Origin: DATNPX01 sp036702975
Lineage (GTDB): Bacteria > Cyanobacteriota > Vampirovibrionia > Obscuribacterales > Obscuribacteraceae
Assembly (NCBI GenBank): GCA_036702975.1
Contig: DATNPX010000002.1
Span: forward strand, 1 to 61,812
Length of the DNA: 61,812 nt
Reading direction: 5' to 3'
The notes below the pieces were generated by a model. It made no database searches. It was not told where the DNA came from and saw nothing but the letters and a program-made list of their open reading frames with translations. Both the position numbers and the translations under genes were made by a program. Shown here piece after piece: positions 44,495 to 53,183 of this stretch. Numbering within the stretch: position 1 is the stretch's first letter; every line of letters starts with the position of its first letter.

Positions 44495-45332
44495 GTGAAT
44501 GTGCATCGATGGCACCAGACGTTGGAGCCTCTTCCGGATCGTCAACGTTCGTCACGCCGACGCTTACGGTCAGGCCGTCGCTCTGTGCTTCGCTCGTCAA
44601 AAGGCTATTAGACGCGGCCGCACCTGCGGCAATGTGGAGTCCTACAAGCCTCGCTACGAGAACGGTCAGATAGATCTGCCCGGCCACCGCTTCTAGCCAA
44701 GACATCGTCCGCGCTACACGGCTCAGAGGAACGATGTCCCCATAACCGACGGTAGAGAGAGTGCAAAAGCTGTAGTAGACGAAGAACGGGTAAATTCGCT
44801 GCCCAGCAAGATTCGCGATCGTGCGGCCTTGAAGCAGGGAATCGCCTGAAGAGTCTTTATAGCTGTTGGCATCGTTATTTAGAATCATCATGTGGACGAT
44901 GGCAAAGGCAAACCCGATCATGATGTACACGCAAATCGCACCGGCAACCCGATTTCCGTTGACCTCGTTGGTGTATATATCCTGCATCATGATCAGAATC
45001 AGGTTCACTACAAACATCAAGGTCAGCGCGAATGCGATGTTTTGCACATAGGGGCTGACCGGTACGTTGTAGGCAAACAACGCCGGCATCCAGACAAGTG
45101 CATTGAGAAGAGCAAGAACTCCGGCAACTTTCGCCAGGCGTCGGCTCGTGTTTGAAGCGAGCGAAGCCGTAACCAAAGCCAAAAGTCCCAGAGAGCCTAC
45201 GACGAAACGCCCTATTACCGCGTGGTCGATAAGTGGTGCCAGAGCCGTTAAGGCGACACAGGCTGTTAGCAACCAGTAGTACCTTTTGGAGCTACGATAA
45301 GCCACGAGATCCAGGATTTCTCGGAAAGTCAT
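44484..45332 (-). CDS. Ion-channel family protein with K+ selectivity filter
   Basis: A 282-residue polytopic protein. About five helices precede the pore helix. The pore carries the signature TVGYGD (194-199), in LSTVGYGDIVP, the K+ selectivity filter. A terminal helix (MSWLEAVAGQIYLTVLVARLVGL) closes the channel, and the C-terminus is short and hydrophilic. It lacks the charged S4 and cytosolic nucleotide-binding or RCK domains. It is therefore a simple tetrameric K+ channel-type protein. GGTGAAAG sits just before the ATG. Codons are G/C-ending. Divergent with the MscS gene at 45429 and convergent with the zinc-ribbon gene. Confidence 0.85.
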   Translation of the reverse strand: MTFREILDLVAYRSSKRYYWLLTACVALTALAPLIDHAVIGRFVVGSLGLLALVTASLASNTSRRLAKVAGVLALLNALVWMPALFAYNVPVSPYVQNIAFALTLMFVVNLILIMMQDIYTNEVNGNRVAGAICVYIMIGFAFAIVHMMILNNDANSYKDSSGDSLLQGRTIANLAGQRIYPFFVYYSFCTLSTVGYGDIVPLSRVARTMSWLEAVAGQIYLTVLVARLVGLHIAAGAAASNSLLTSEAQSDGLTVSVGVTNVDDPEEAPTSGAIDAHSPNA

Positions 45333-45428
45333 CTTTCACCAATCGTCGTCGCGTTGGCAGTTATAACACGGACCCAGCGAACTATGAAGTCATGAGCAGT
45401 AAAATCAGTATCTCACTCGAAGACGAAC

Positions 45429-47303
45429 ATGCAACGCGCCGCACACTACTATCTCTCGAATCTCTCGATCGCCATACTGTGCCTGATTATTCCGGCACAC
45501 GCAGCCCTTGCACAAGCCGTCGGAGAAGTCGGCGAAAAGAGTAAGAGCAGCACGATCAAGAGGAGCTCAGAGACTCAGGAATCCCCAGGTACTCAATCTG
45601 CTCAATCTAGTCGACCTGTTCAGCCTGCGCCGCCCGCACCATCGTCTGAATATTCCCAATCTGCTCAATCTGCCGAGACGGCGAAGGCACTGCCAGAACC
45701 TGCCAAACCAAACGAAAACAATGCCAACGAGAAGCCTGCGGGACTACCTCTAATTGTTGGTGGCGAAGAGATACTGCGCTTCAAAACCACCATAAGCGGA
45801 TTCACCCCCGCAGAGCGCGTCGATGCCATCCAAGACAGGATCAAGAAAGTCCTATCGCTGCCAGATTTTCAACCGACGCTTAAGTTAACCGATACCGGAT
45901 ACAGTACCGACATCGTTTGCAACCAAACGATCATCCTCACAGTCACAGATGTCGATGCCAGGCTGATCGGCTATAAGAATCGCAACGCCTTGGCACAAGA
46001 TTGCGCAGACAAACTTACGCGAGCCTTAGCCATAGAGAAACAGGCGCACAGCCCGAAAGTAATTCTGCTGGCGAGCGCTTATACCGCAGCCTCTACTGTC
46101 ATCTTGGTGCTGGTCTTGCTGATTTATAGCGCGCTCTTTCCGATGCTCTATCGCCAGATCGATCGGTTGCGCGGTAAATACATAAAAGCTCTCAAGATAC
46201 AAAACTCAGAATTGCTTTCCGAGGACAGCCTGTCCGAGATAGTCATTGGCATCTGCAGAGCAGCACGAGCAGTAGTAACCGCGGCTACACTCTTAGTTTT
46301 CGTACAAAGAGTCCTTAGTTTCTTTCCTACGACACGCACTCTTTCGACGGAGCTGGTCGACGAAGCGATACTGCCGGTAGTATCGGCAGTCGGCTCTTCC
46401 GTTGCCGCTTACTCTCCCAATTTGCTGATCATTGCTCTAATCTCGGTATCGACTTACTACCTAATCACCTTCACGCACTTTATCTTCCGCGAAATTGGGC
46501 GTGGCAAGATCACAGTCAACGAGTTCGATCCCGAATGGGCTGATCCAACCTACAAAATCGCGCGCTTTCTCATCATCGCATTCGCTCTCGTTCTCATATT
46601 TCCTTATCTTCCAGGCTCAGGGTCACCTGCTTTCCAACAGATTTCTATTTTTCTCGGCGTGCTGATATCGCTCGGGTCTACAGGTGCCGTGTCCAACATT
46701 ATTGCCGGCGTATTTCTCACTTATACGGGGGCGTTCAGAATCGGTGACCGCGTGCGCATCGCCGACACACAGGGTGATGTCGTCGAACGAAAACTTCTCT
46801 ACACGAGAATTCGCTCGATAAAGGACGAATTCATTACCGTGCCCAACTCGATGGTACTTGGTGCCCACATCATCAACTACAGTTCCTCAACAAAACACAA
46901 CGGCTTGATCTTGCACACAGCGGTCACCATTGGCTACGACACACCGTGGCAGAAGGTTCACGAGTTGCTTGTGAAAGCCGCTTTGAAGACTGATGGCATC
47001 AAACAAGACCCGCCACCATTTGTCCTTATCACATCGCTGGACAATTACTACGTAACGCACGAAATAAACTGCTACACGACCTCTCCGCGTACCATGGCCA
47101 GCATCTACGCCGATCTGCATCGCAGCATTCTCAACGAGTTTGCCGCTGCCGGCGTCGAGATCATGTCCCCGCAATACACGGCATTTAGGCAGGCTCATGG
47201 TTCAACAGTGCCAGACACTAACGCGGTACCAGTGCCTACCGCAACTTCCACATCAGCATCGGGCGCGGCCAACACCAGCGATGTCGAAAGCGAAAGCTCT
47301 TAG
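45429..47303 (+). CDS. MscS family mechanosensitive channel with exported N-terminal domain
   Basis: The 624-residue protein begins with a signal peptide (MQRAAHYYLSNLSIAILCLIIPAHAALA) and a Ser/Pro/Gln-rich linker, then a globular periplasmic domain (about 110-210). Several transmembrane helices follow (around 212-240, 285-300 and 325-355). The MscS core begins near 415 with GSTGAVSNIIAGVFLTYTGAF, followed by the beta-domain RIGDRVRIADTQGDVVERKLL, RTRIRSIKDEF and VPNSMVLGAHIINYSS. Mechanosensitive channels relieve osmotic pressure in the inner membrane. The architecture is like the larger MscS relatives with extra N-terminal helices and domain. The stop overlaps the end of the convergent unknown gene by 4 bases. 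Confidence 0.85.
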   Translation: MQRAAHYYLSNLSIAILCLIIPAHAALAQAVGEVGEKSKSSTIKRSSETQESPGTQSAQSSRPVQPAPPAPSSEYSQSAQSAETAKALPEPAKPNENNANEKPAGLPLIVGGEEILRFKTTISGFTPAERVDAIQDRIKKVLSLPDFQPTLKLTDTGYSTDIVCNQTIILTVTDVDARLIGYKNRNALAQDCADKLTRALAIEKQAHSPKVILLASAYTAASTVILVLVLLIYSALFPMLYRQIDRLRGKYIKALKIQNSELLSEDSLSEIVIGICRAARAVVTAATLLVFVQRVLSFFPTTRTLSTELVDEAILPVVSAVGSSVAAYSPNLLIIALISVSTYYLITFTHFIFREIGRGKITVNEFDPEWADPTYKIARFLIIAFALVLIFPYLPGSGSPAFQQISIFLGVLISLGSTGAVSNIIAGVFLTYTGAFRIGDRVRIADTQGDVVERKLLYTRIRSIKDEFITVPNSMVLGAHIINYSSSTKHNGLILHTAVTIGYDTPWQKVHELLVKAALKTDGIKQDPPPFVLITSLDNYYVTHEINCYTTSPRTMASIYADLHRSILNEFAAAGVEIMSPQYTAFRQAHGSTVPDTNAVPVPTATSTSASGAANTSDVESESS

Positions 47304-48139
47304 CCTCTAACGCGATCTCGAAACCTAAGCAAATACGCGTGCAGATGCTCGGTAAAGAGACCGTGCATGACGAACCGCTGCGACAGCCTGAGCGGACCCA
47401 CGAGAAAGAGCGGAAAACCGTTATAAGCCATGATTCCAAGCTCCTTATCTCCCACAATCCGCCCGATTCGCAAAGCGATAGTTTGATCGAATTGCAGCGA
47501 ATTGATCGACCGTTCATATTCGTCGGCTCGCAAAAGCAGGCAAAACAGCGCTTTAAAGGTCTCGTGGGCGGTTTCGAAATCTAAGAATTGAGTCCAACGA
47601 CTTGTCGTCACTGACGAGTCGATCTCTATTTCGCGGATTCCCGAGAAATCCAACTTTTCCGCAGGCACTGGCCAATCCTCGTTCTGGGTACTGCCCAGAT
47701 CATGAAGGGCATTGAACAGAACCACGTCATGTTGAATGAAACTGGCCTCCATCAGATCATCAATTTTCCTCGGATATAAGGTAACAAGCGGTGCTTCTTT
47801 GTTCCGCGAGTTTAGGATGATGAAATTTATCAGGTTGGTTTCAGTCCAAAAGTGCCTCAAAATCAGAACATTCGCCTCCGCAGTCACAAACCACTTCATG
47901 AACCAGCAGATGGTGCCTTGCAGCAAGTTGTGCGCGGAGAACTGAAACGGCAAGAGTCGCTTCAAGAAATACGTCGAACACAAAGTTAGCGTGGCAACCA
48001 ACCGGCAGACATGCATAACTGTAGCTCTAAAGGGATGCTTCAGATTCTTCAGCCAGTACTGCATAACGACAGGGTCAATCGGCAATGTGTCGTCGATCTC
48101 GAGTACATCGAACAACGACGGATCGACTCGACTATACAT
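47300..48139 (-). CDS. Protein of unknown function, last gene of the KAS III/diiron-oxidase operon
   Basis: A protein of about 279 residues starting at the ATG at 48139 (MYSRVDPSLFDVLEIDD), inside the stop region of the preceding gene (8-base overlap). No known family is recognised. It has a hydrophobic stretch (roughly 38-60, RATVMHVCRLVATLTLCSTYF) and otherwise looks largely alpha-helical and soluble, with motifs YPRKIDDLMEASFIQHDVVLF and PVPAEKLDFSGIREIEID. Its tight coupling makes it a dedicated partner of the KAS III and the haem-oxygenase-like enzyme. I cannot propose a reaction. The frame is open 15 codons upstream, but those lie wholly inside the preceding gene and the ATG is better. 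Confidence 0.75.
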   Translation of the reverse strand: MYSRVDPSLFDVLEIDDTLPIDPVVMQYWLKNLKHPFRATVMHVCRLVATLTLCSTYFLKRLLPFQFSAHNLLQGTICWFMKWFVTAEANVLILRHFWTETNLINFIILNSRNKEAPLVTLYPRKIDDLMEASFIQHDVVLFNALHDLGSTQNEDWPVPAEKLDFSGIREIEIDSSVTTSRWTQFLDFETAHETFKALFCLLLRADEYERSINSLQFDQTIALRIGRIVGDKELGIMAYNGFPLFLVGPLRLSQRFVMHGLFTEHLHAYLLRFRDRVRG

Positions 48140-48851
48140 TATCAATCTCCTCGAGCTGCAGAAGATACAGTCGTGCCACCACACGAGCGGTTTTGATTAT
48201 CCGCTTATGTCCTGACAAAACGAGCGGATCTTCAGTCAAAATGGCATGCATCTTATTGATGTGACTCTCATCATTCTTGCCATGATAAGACAAAAAGCTC
48301 GTTGCGGCGGCGGGGATTCGCAAGACGCTCTGTAGCTGCGTAGCCCAACGACTGGCCATCTTCTCGCCGAGCCCTTCGATAATAAACATTGCACCGAGCA
48401 GATCGATCGGATTAGCCTGAGATGCCTGGTTCATCAAAAACGCTGCAAGTGCCTCCGTACCTATATTTCGCTCGCGACTTCGAATCTCGCTGGCATCGCC
48501 TCCTACGCTGACATAGTCTCGCTCTAACATCTCATAGTCGCGATGTTCGTCATATGCGTGACCAATAACCTTCGAGCGCAACTCCGCGTGTTCTGCTGTG
48601 AAACTTGAGGCAGCACGAGTTATCCATCGAGAGCCTTCAATAACTTGAGGACGCAAATTGCACAACAGCGTCTTGTAGTCCTCTATCGTAAAGTTTCCGG
48701 TCTCCAGCCGCCTGATGATAGGCACCTGACTCAATCGTCGTTCAAAATCCAGCCAGACCATCGTCAATTGTCTCAGCAACGACTCACTCGCTGCTGCCTG
48801 CCTTTCTTCGTTACTTGTTGTTCTGGCGCTATCCAGGTCGACTACGTTCAT
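48132..48851 (-). CDS. Haem-oxygenase-like diiron oxidase (HDO) family enzyme
   Basis: A 239-residue all-helical protein of the haem-oxygenase-like fold. Candidate metal ligands are Glu72 (IEGSRW), the HAYDEH cluster (98-103), Glu159 (IIEG) and especially His190-x3-Asp194-x2-His197. This last spacing, H-x3-D-x2-H, matches the ligand pattern of the non-haem diiron oxidases of this fold (SznF/BesC/UndA group), which carry out oxidative N-hydroxylation, desaturation or C-C cleavage. It is therefore probably an oxygen-dependent diiron enzyme and not a haem oxygenase. It overlaps the KAS III gene by 4 bases (ATGA) and the next gene by 8, so it is translated with them. Substrate unknown; a fatty-acyl or polyketide-like product of the KAS III is a fair guess. 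Confidence 0.8.
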   Translation of the reverse strand: MNVVDLDSARTTSNEERQAAASESLLRQLTMVWLDFERRLSQVPIIRRLETGNFTIEDYKTLLCNLRPQVIEGSRWITRAASSFTAEHAELRSKVIGHAYDEHRDYEMLERDYVSVGGDASEIRSRERNIGTEALAAFLMNQASQANPIDLLGAMFIIEGLGEKMASRWATQLQSVLRIPAAATSFLSYHGKNDESHINKMHAILTEDPLVLSGHKRIIKTARVVARLYLLQLEEIDNV

Positions 48852-50146
48852 CGCTCATTCTCCACTACAGTCAACTTCATATAAGCAGTGCAAAAACGCC
48901 CACTTTCAGGCACCACACAAAACACCGTCTGTCCAGCCCTCAATTTGCCTGAATATAAGAGCTCTTCCAATGCCACAAACATAGCGGCACAGCCTGTATT
49001 TCCTTTGCTGTACAAATTGGTAAACCACTTCTCTTCTGGAATTTCGCAACCGAGAATCTTGAATAACTTCATGATCTCGCCACGAAAGAAATGTGATGAA
49101 TAGTGGCAAACGAAGTGATCGATCTGCTTAGGCGCGATCTTGCCTGCTTCAATCAATCGCAAAAATCCCTCCACACCCACGCGAACGATGGCTTCAAGAA
49201 TGCGTAGATTCTGCCGAATCAACAAGGCACCATCTCGCTCCGCATCTGCATACGTTTCGTAATCCTGCCAGGAGATCGCATTAGGGAAATAATGATCATC
49301 TTTGGTGGCAGCCAGAGATGGTGCGGATGGTGCGTACATTGGACTCACTTGAGGATTGCGCGCCTTGTTTTTGGAAGCCGTCCGTGCGAGATTGGAGGAG
49401 CGCCCAGAGGAATTCAAATTGGGATCTCTCTGCTCGCTGCTGTCTACAGTCCATGGCTTTTGGTCGGACGAACCACAAGACATGCAAAGGTCAAAATCCG
49501 AGGCGAAAGAGCGAATGTCTATCCAGTCAATGCGCAAGCTCAATCCGTTGCCGCGCGGCTTGTTCTGAATAGCGAGAGCTGCTGCGCCATCTGAGAGCAT
49601 CCAGCGGAGGAACTCGGCTTCCAGATCAACCTCGCCATCAACACTCTCATAGCGAGTCTTCTTCAGAAGTCGCGAAGCGAGTTCTGAAGCGCATACAACA
49701 GCGTTATCGTGTTCACGCAATCTAATCGAATTTACCGCGCTCTTCAGCGCCATCATTCCTGAACTGCACACCCCATGCGTGGTCAGAATTTCGCACGGCG
49801 GTAACTTCAGCGCGGCCTGCACGAGACTCGCCATTCCCGGCAACGGCAGGTCGCCCTGAGTAGATGCAACAGCAAGCATTTGCACGTCTTTCTTGTCCAG
49901 TGACGAGCGATCTAAGCACTGCGAAACGGCATGAGCCGCTAACTCGCTGTTTTGATATGTTGTCTCCTGCTGGTCGTTCAAAGCATAGTGGCGCGAAACA
50001 ATGCCATTGCTTTTCAGGATCTTCTTTCGCAGACGAGATGGTTTGCCATGAACGGCGCCTAAAAATCTTTCCACCTCATCGTTATTAATCGCCGGCCCGG
50101 GCATAAAAGTGCCCATCGCCGTAATGTATGCCGATGATTCACTCAT
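48848..50146 (-). CDS. 3-oxoacyl-ACP synthase III-like condensing enzyme (KAS III)
   Basis: Thiolase-fold condensing enzyme. The nucleophile is Cys127 in THGVCSSGMMAL; the catalytic His is in FVCHYSSHFF (His348, with His344 nearby) and the Asn is in SKGNTGCAA (Asn383). KAS III enzymes condense a CoA-linked primer with malonyl-ACP, and relatives such as OleA perform other Claisen condensations. At 432 residues it is about 100 longer than FabH (about 320). The insertion is around 235-290, with low complexity (SSEQRDPNLNSSGRSSNLA). It overlaps the upstream membrane gene and the downstream HDO gene by 4 bases each. Not a housekeeping fabH by context; probably dedicated to a specialised lipid or metabolite. 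Confidence 0.85.
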   Translation of the reverse strand: MSESSAYITAMGTFMPGPAINNDEVERFLGAVHGKPSRLRKKILKSNGIVSRHYALNDQQETTYQNSELAAHAVSQCLDRSSLDKKDVQMLAVASTQGDLPLPGMASLVQAALKLPPCEILTTHGVCSSGMMALKSAVNSIRLREHDNAVVCASELASRLLKKTRYESVDGEVDLEAEFLRWMLSDGAAALAIQNKPRGNGLSLRIDWIDIRSFASDFDLCMSCGSSDQKPWTVDSSEQRDPNLNSSGRSSNLARTASKNKARNPQVSPMYAPSAPSLAATKDDHYFPNAISWQDYETYADAERDGALLIRQNLRILEAIVRVGVEGFLRLIEAGKIAPKQIDHFVCHYSSHFFRGEIMKLFKILGCEIPEEKWFTNLYSKGNTGCAAMFVALEELLYSGKLRAGQTVFCVVPESGRFCTAYMKLTVVENER

Positions 50147-50769
50147 TTTGAATCTCCCTCTAAAACCTGTGATGACGCACCATTTGTCCCACTTGGATGA
50201 TCCGCCTTACGCGACCGCAAACACCTGAAGAACTCCTCTGCATACGGCAACACGTCGGCGAACAACAAAAGCGCTACGTACGACGCTATATAGTTCGTGC
50301 TGACACCGGCAGCTCTGTGAAAGACAAGCTGCATGTGTCCAGCCCAATTGAGCGTAATCAGATCAACAAATGCGTTCCAATTGATGCAGACGATGAGTGC
50401 CACAGTAAAAAACGGTAAGGTCTCCAAAAAGCTATGAACATGCACCTCCAGCAAAGATATTTCGCGTGAGCCGCGCGCATAATCCACATCACAATGCGCG
50501 ACCCAGACATGAAAGCCCAGAGCGGCAAACATTATGAGCAGAATCAACACATTGATCTGGAAATAGAGTCCCAAAAAAATCGGAATGCCAATCTGCACTC
50601 CCATCACGGCATGATAGAGGGACTCTTTCAGCCCGCTCGTCGCCTCGATCTTAGACCATTTGTGGCACATGTAGTCAAGTAAACCCATGATCAACCACAG
50701 AGGCAAACAGCCATAAAGAATCAGATTGAACACCAATTCCGGTATCGGAATCGCTCTAATATCCATCAT
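50143..50769 (-). CDS. Integral membrane protein with conserved His/Asp/Glu cluster (first gene of the KAS III operon)
   Basis: A 208-residue protein with about five hydrophobic helices (roughly 12-32, 54-82, 83-93, 117-140 and 160-180). Polar metal-ligand-like residues are lined up in the hydrophobic regions: DYMCH (D32/H36), ESLYH (E49/H53), HVWVAH (H87/H92), EVHVHSFLE (E108-H112-E116). This recurrence of D/ExxxH pairs recalls membrane diiron hydroxylases and desaturases, but the family is not assigned. It starts the operon, its stop overlaps the KAS III start by 4 bases, and the promoter is probably in the 730-base gap upstream. Either an oxidising membrane enzyme or a transporter of the product. 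Confidence 0.7.
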   Translation of the reverse strand: MMDIRAIPIPELVFNLILYGCLPLWLIMGLLDYMCHKWSKIEATSGLKESLYHAVMGVQIGIPIFLGLYFQINVLILLIMFAALGFHVWVAHCDVDYARGSREISLLEVHVHSFLETLPFFTVALIVCINWNAFVDLITLNWAGHMQLVFHRAAGVSTNYIASYVALLLFADVLPYAEEFFRCLRSRKADHPSGTNGASSQVLEGDSK

Positions 50770-51499
50770 TTAGTAGCCCAGATTGCTTACGGAGCACAGG
50801 CTTGCGTTGCACCAACACACTTCCCTTATCGCAATCAACAAAAGAACCCTCACTGCCCGAATAGATCTTAGTTCCCTCACTAAGCGATCGGAACTCTTTT
50901 GAAACAGTTCTAAAAATGTTTTCCGGTTATGCATCACCGCGCTTTGCACCTTTATCCACATTTCGCGTCAAGCGCTGTTGCTCGATCATTACGATTAAAG
51001 ACCGGACAACTATTCATTGGCGTGACTACATAAACTCGCTTGCGCTAATGCATTCTGTTACACCTGACTAGCACCACGACGTAGAGAACGCAGATAAGAG
51101 CGCCTTGCGTCCAAGTAATTCATAAGTTGCGCGATGTCTCTTTCGCGGTGGCAACATAGCTTCATAAGCACTTCTGCAGACAAAGATTTTTTAAAGTGAC
51201 TCATTGCAACTTAAAGCGTTAGTCTCCAAGTGCTCTGTCCGTTAAGTCAATTGGAAGCTCAAAAAGCCAGAAATACACGACCAGCCAATAGTAAGAAGTC
51301 ATCAAATGTCGTCAGCTGACGATGTCGATTTGGCTTCGTAAGCTCGATTGAACTAAAGAGCAGAGTATCAACTCTGGTGTTTCGTTTTTGTCCACGGACT
51401 CGCGACCCGGCTACGGATGGGCTGCGAAAACGAGGCATCACTTTATCTCCGGCTCCACGTGAGCATCTATCGCTACCGGCGATTCAGAAAGGAAATATC
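50770..51499. other. Promoter region of the KAS III operon and of the zinc-ribbon gene
   Basis: A 730-base gap between divergent genes without supported coding sequence. Several short frames were looked at and rejected. No palindrome of the GATATC-centred family occurs here. Confidence 0.4.
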
Positions 51500-52180
51500 A
51501 TGTCATCTTCTCTCAAGACCGGACTGGTCTGCAAACACTGCGAACGCCACTCGTCGCACCAGACGGTTGCTAAACAGTGGGGCGAACATCACGACAACCC
51601 GCTCGCCTGTGCCGACATGACTCTCAAAGTCAACGGCAGATACATATGCTGCAAATGCGGGATGCAACTCGGAACCGACGAAGCGAGCGACCTGCCCGAT
51701 CAAGTCGCCGAAATCATCGCCACTCTGATTCAGGACTGCTTGTTCAGAGTGTCGTCCGTCACCAATCATGCGAATGGACAACCCTTCATCTGGCTTGAAA
51801 ATCGGGCCCTTGATGGAGCACGGTGTCAGGTGCGATGGTTTCGAGATGAGCGGTTCGACGAACAGCTTCCCGGGCAAGCGACCAGGCTCAACGCCATCGA
51901 GTATGATCCCAGCAAAATGAAGCAGCGCCCGCCGGCTATCGTCGACCACACCCTGCGCATGCTCACATCCAAAGGCGTCACCCTCACGGAGATACCGCAC
52001 AGAGATCCCCACTATGCGCACCTCGGCGCCGTGATCAAGCGATATGACCAGCTTCTGGCTCCACGCCGGAATCCGGCTGAGCCCATCTGCCCTGAACATC
52101 CGCCTCAGGTGGAAAACCTTGCGGCTCCGCTTATCGTACAAGTGCAACTGCAATGGAAGTCCGCAACGACGTCCGAGTAG
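51500..52180 (+). CDS. Zinc-ribbon protein of unknown function
   Basis: AAAGGAA lies 6 bases before the ATG at 51500 (MSSSLKTGLVCKHCERH); the longer open frame from 51377 is not used. A zinc ribbon is clear: CKHC (11-14) and CCKC (about 50-53). The rest of the 226 residues has a helical block and a strand-rich part (CLFRVSSVTNHANGQPFIWLENR) but no known domain. Codons are G/C-ending, as in the coiled-coil and S1-like genes. A hairpin lies just past the stop. Monocistronic by appearance. Function unknown. Confidence 0.7.
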   Translation: MSSSLKTGLVCKHCERHSSHQTVAKQWGEHHDNPLACADMTLKVNGRYICCKCGMQLGTDEASDLPDQVAEIIATLIQDCLFRVSSVTNHANGQPFIWLENRALDGARCQVRWFRDERFDEQLPGQATRLNAIEYDPSKMKQRPPAIVDHTLRMLTSKGVTLTEIPHRDPHYAHLGAVIKRYDQLLAPRRNPAEPICPEHPPQVENLAAPLIVQVQLQWKSATTSE

Positions 52181-52199
52181 TTTTTAGGTGGATGCGGTG

Positions 52200-52223
52200 G
52201 AAAGCACTCGAAAGGGTGCTTTC
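52200..52223 (+). terminator. Hairpin just past the zinc-ribbon gene
   Basis: GAAAGCAC (52200-52207) and GTGCTTTC (52216-52223) form an 8-bp stem across an 8-base loop. It lies 20 bases past the stop. The following T-run is weak. Confidence 0.5.
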
Positions 52224-52357
52224 TGCCGTCTCCGGTTTAAAAAAATTTCGCAATTAGGCACCATATGCGATACCATTGCTTTGGTCAAAAAAGAGCCTTC
52301 TCAAGGCAAAATTGTGCGAAAAGTACAGCAGCTGTGCAAATCGCCCGCCTTAGGCCA

Positions 52358-52392
52358 GGGTCAGACGGGGGTGTCCCCCGTTCGTCTGACCC
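52358..52392. repeat. Long imperfect hairpin (10-bp outer stem)
   Basis: GGGTCAGACG (52358-52367) pairs with CGTCTGACCC (52383-52392). Inside, GGGG and CCCC can pair around TGT, with four unpaired bases on one side. Hairpins starting GGGTCAGAC resemble the repetitive extragenic elements mobilised by Y1/RAYT-type transposases in other bacteria, but no such gene is in the window. Confidence 0.5.
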
Positions 52393-52466
52393 GGCTGCAG
52401 GCTGGTTATTTATAGTGAACGTTCGACAGAGAATTGCGAAGTCCTCGCCATTCTTTTACGAACGCT

Positions 52467-53183
52467 CTATTCAGGTTTCTCTACCTCGCTCTTCCCTCCC
52501 GCTTCGCTCTTCCCTCCCGCCTCGCTCTTCCCTCCCGCCTCGCTCTTCCCTTCCTCCTCACTGTTTCTGTCGCATTCCATCTTTTCCACCTGTTTTTCCA
52601 TCTGCCTCATCGTCGCCGCGAGAAAGTGGTACGGATTCTTCTTAAACGCCTCTACCTTAGCCGACACGTCCGGTAAATCCGAGACCACCTCCCCAGACGC
52701 AGCTTCCGATACCTCCGCAGACCCCCGGCGAAAGTGCGAACGCTCGCTCCACTCTATGAGCCCACCTTCTCCACTTGGTGCGCAATCAAAAGCGTAGTCT
52801 CGTGGAAGTGGTCTCACTGCGAACTTCTGCGGTAGCAGAAATTGAAGCCTGCAAACGTCACACGGTGGCAGTTCTTTACAGAATCCCACAATCTGTCTCT
52901 CGTTTCCGCATATACAATAGAAAACCATAAACAGATCGGACTTGCTGTAGTTAATCCAAACGCCAGGATCTCGCCCCTGGTATAGACGCGGCGATTCGCT
53001 CAGAAGCGCCGCCTGTGCACTAACACAAAGCGTAGCCGAACAGCTTTGGCATCTCGTGTAGTAGCCACCATCGTGCTCAAATATCACAATCGGACTCTGC
53101 GGCATGCCGCAAACGCAGACGATAACTCCTTTCAATTTGCAGCTTTCCAGTTTCAACTTGATGTATGAATCTCCAAACAACAT
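52467..53183 (-). CDS. Protein with zinc-ribbon-like Cys pairs and a GKSEAG repeat tail
   Basis: GGAGGTG lies 4 bases before the ATG at 53183. The 238-residue protein starts with a strand-rich region holding Cys pairs (CVCG, CQSC, CICG, CDVC), probably one or two zinc ribbons. After about residue 175 it is charged, and the last 30 residues are four near-identical GKSEAG units encoded by an 18-bp tandem repeat. No family recognised. It lies divergent from the lyxose-isomerase-like gene with about 450 bases between them. Confidence 0.65.
   Translation of the reverse strand: MLFGDSYIKLKLESCKLKGVIVCVCGMPQSPIVIFEHDGGYYTRCQSCSATLCVSAQAALLSESPRLYQGRDPGVWINYSKSDLFMVFYCICGNERQIVGFCKELPPCDVCRLQFLLPQKFAVRPLPRDYAFDCAPSGEGGLIEWSERSHFRRGSAEVSEAASGEVVSDLPDVSAKVEAFKKNPYHFLAATMRQMEKQVEKMECDRNSEEEGKSEAGGKSEAGGKSEAGGKSEVEKPE
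52485..52556. repeat. 18-bp tandem repeat (4 units)
   Basis: Four consecutive 18-base units, consensus CTCGCTCTTCCCTCCCGC, lie in frame in the C-terminal coding part of the gene ending at 52467. On the coding strand each unit encodes six residues (GKSEAG-type). The units are nearly identical, so slippage could change the tail length. Confidence 0.85.

Noticed and set aside
48132..48851. Annotation of the HDO gene as a haem oxygenase or TenA
   Set aside because: The H-x3-D-x2-H pattern and the Glu ligands fit a non-haem diiron enzyme; the proximal-His haem motif and the TenA catalytic Cys were not recognised.
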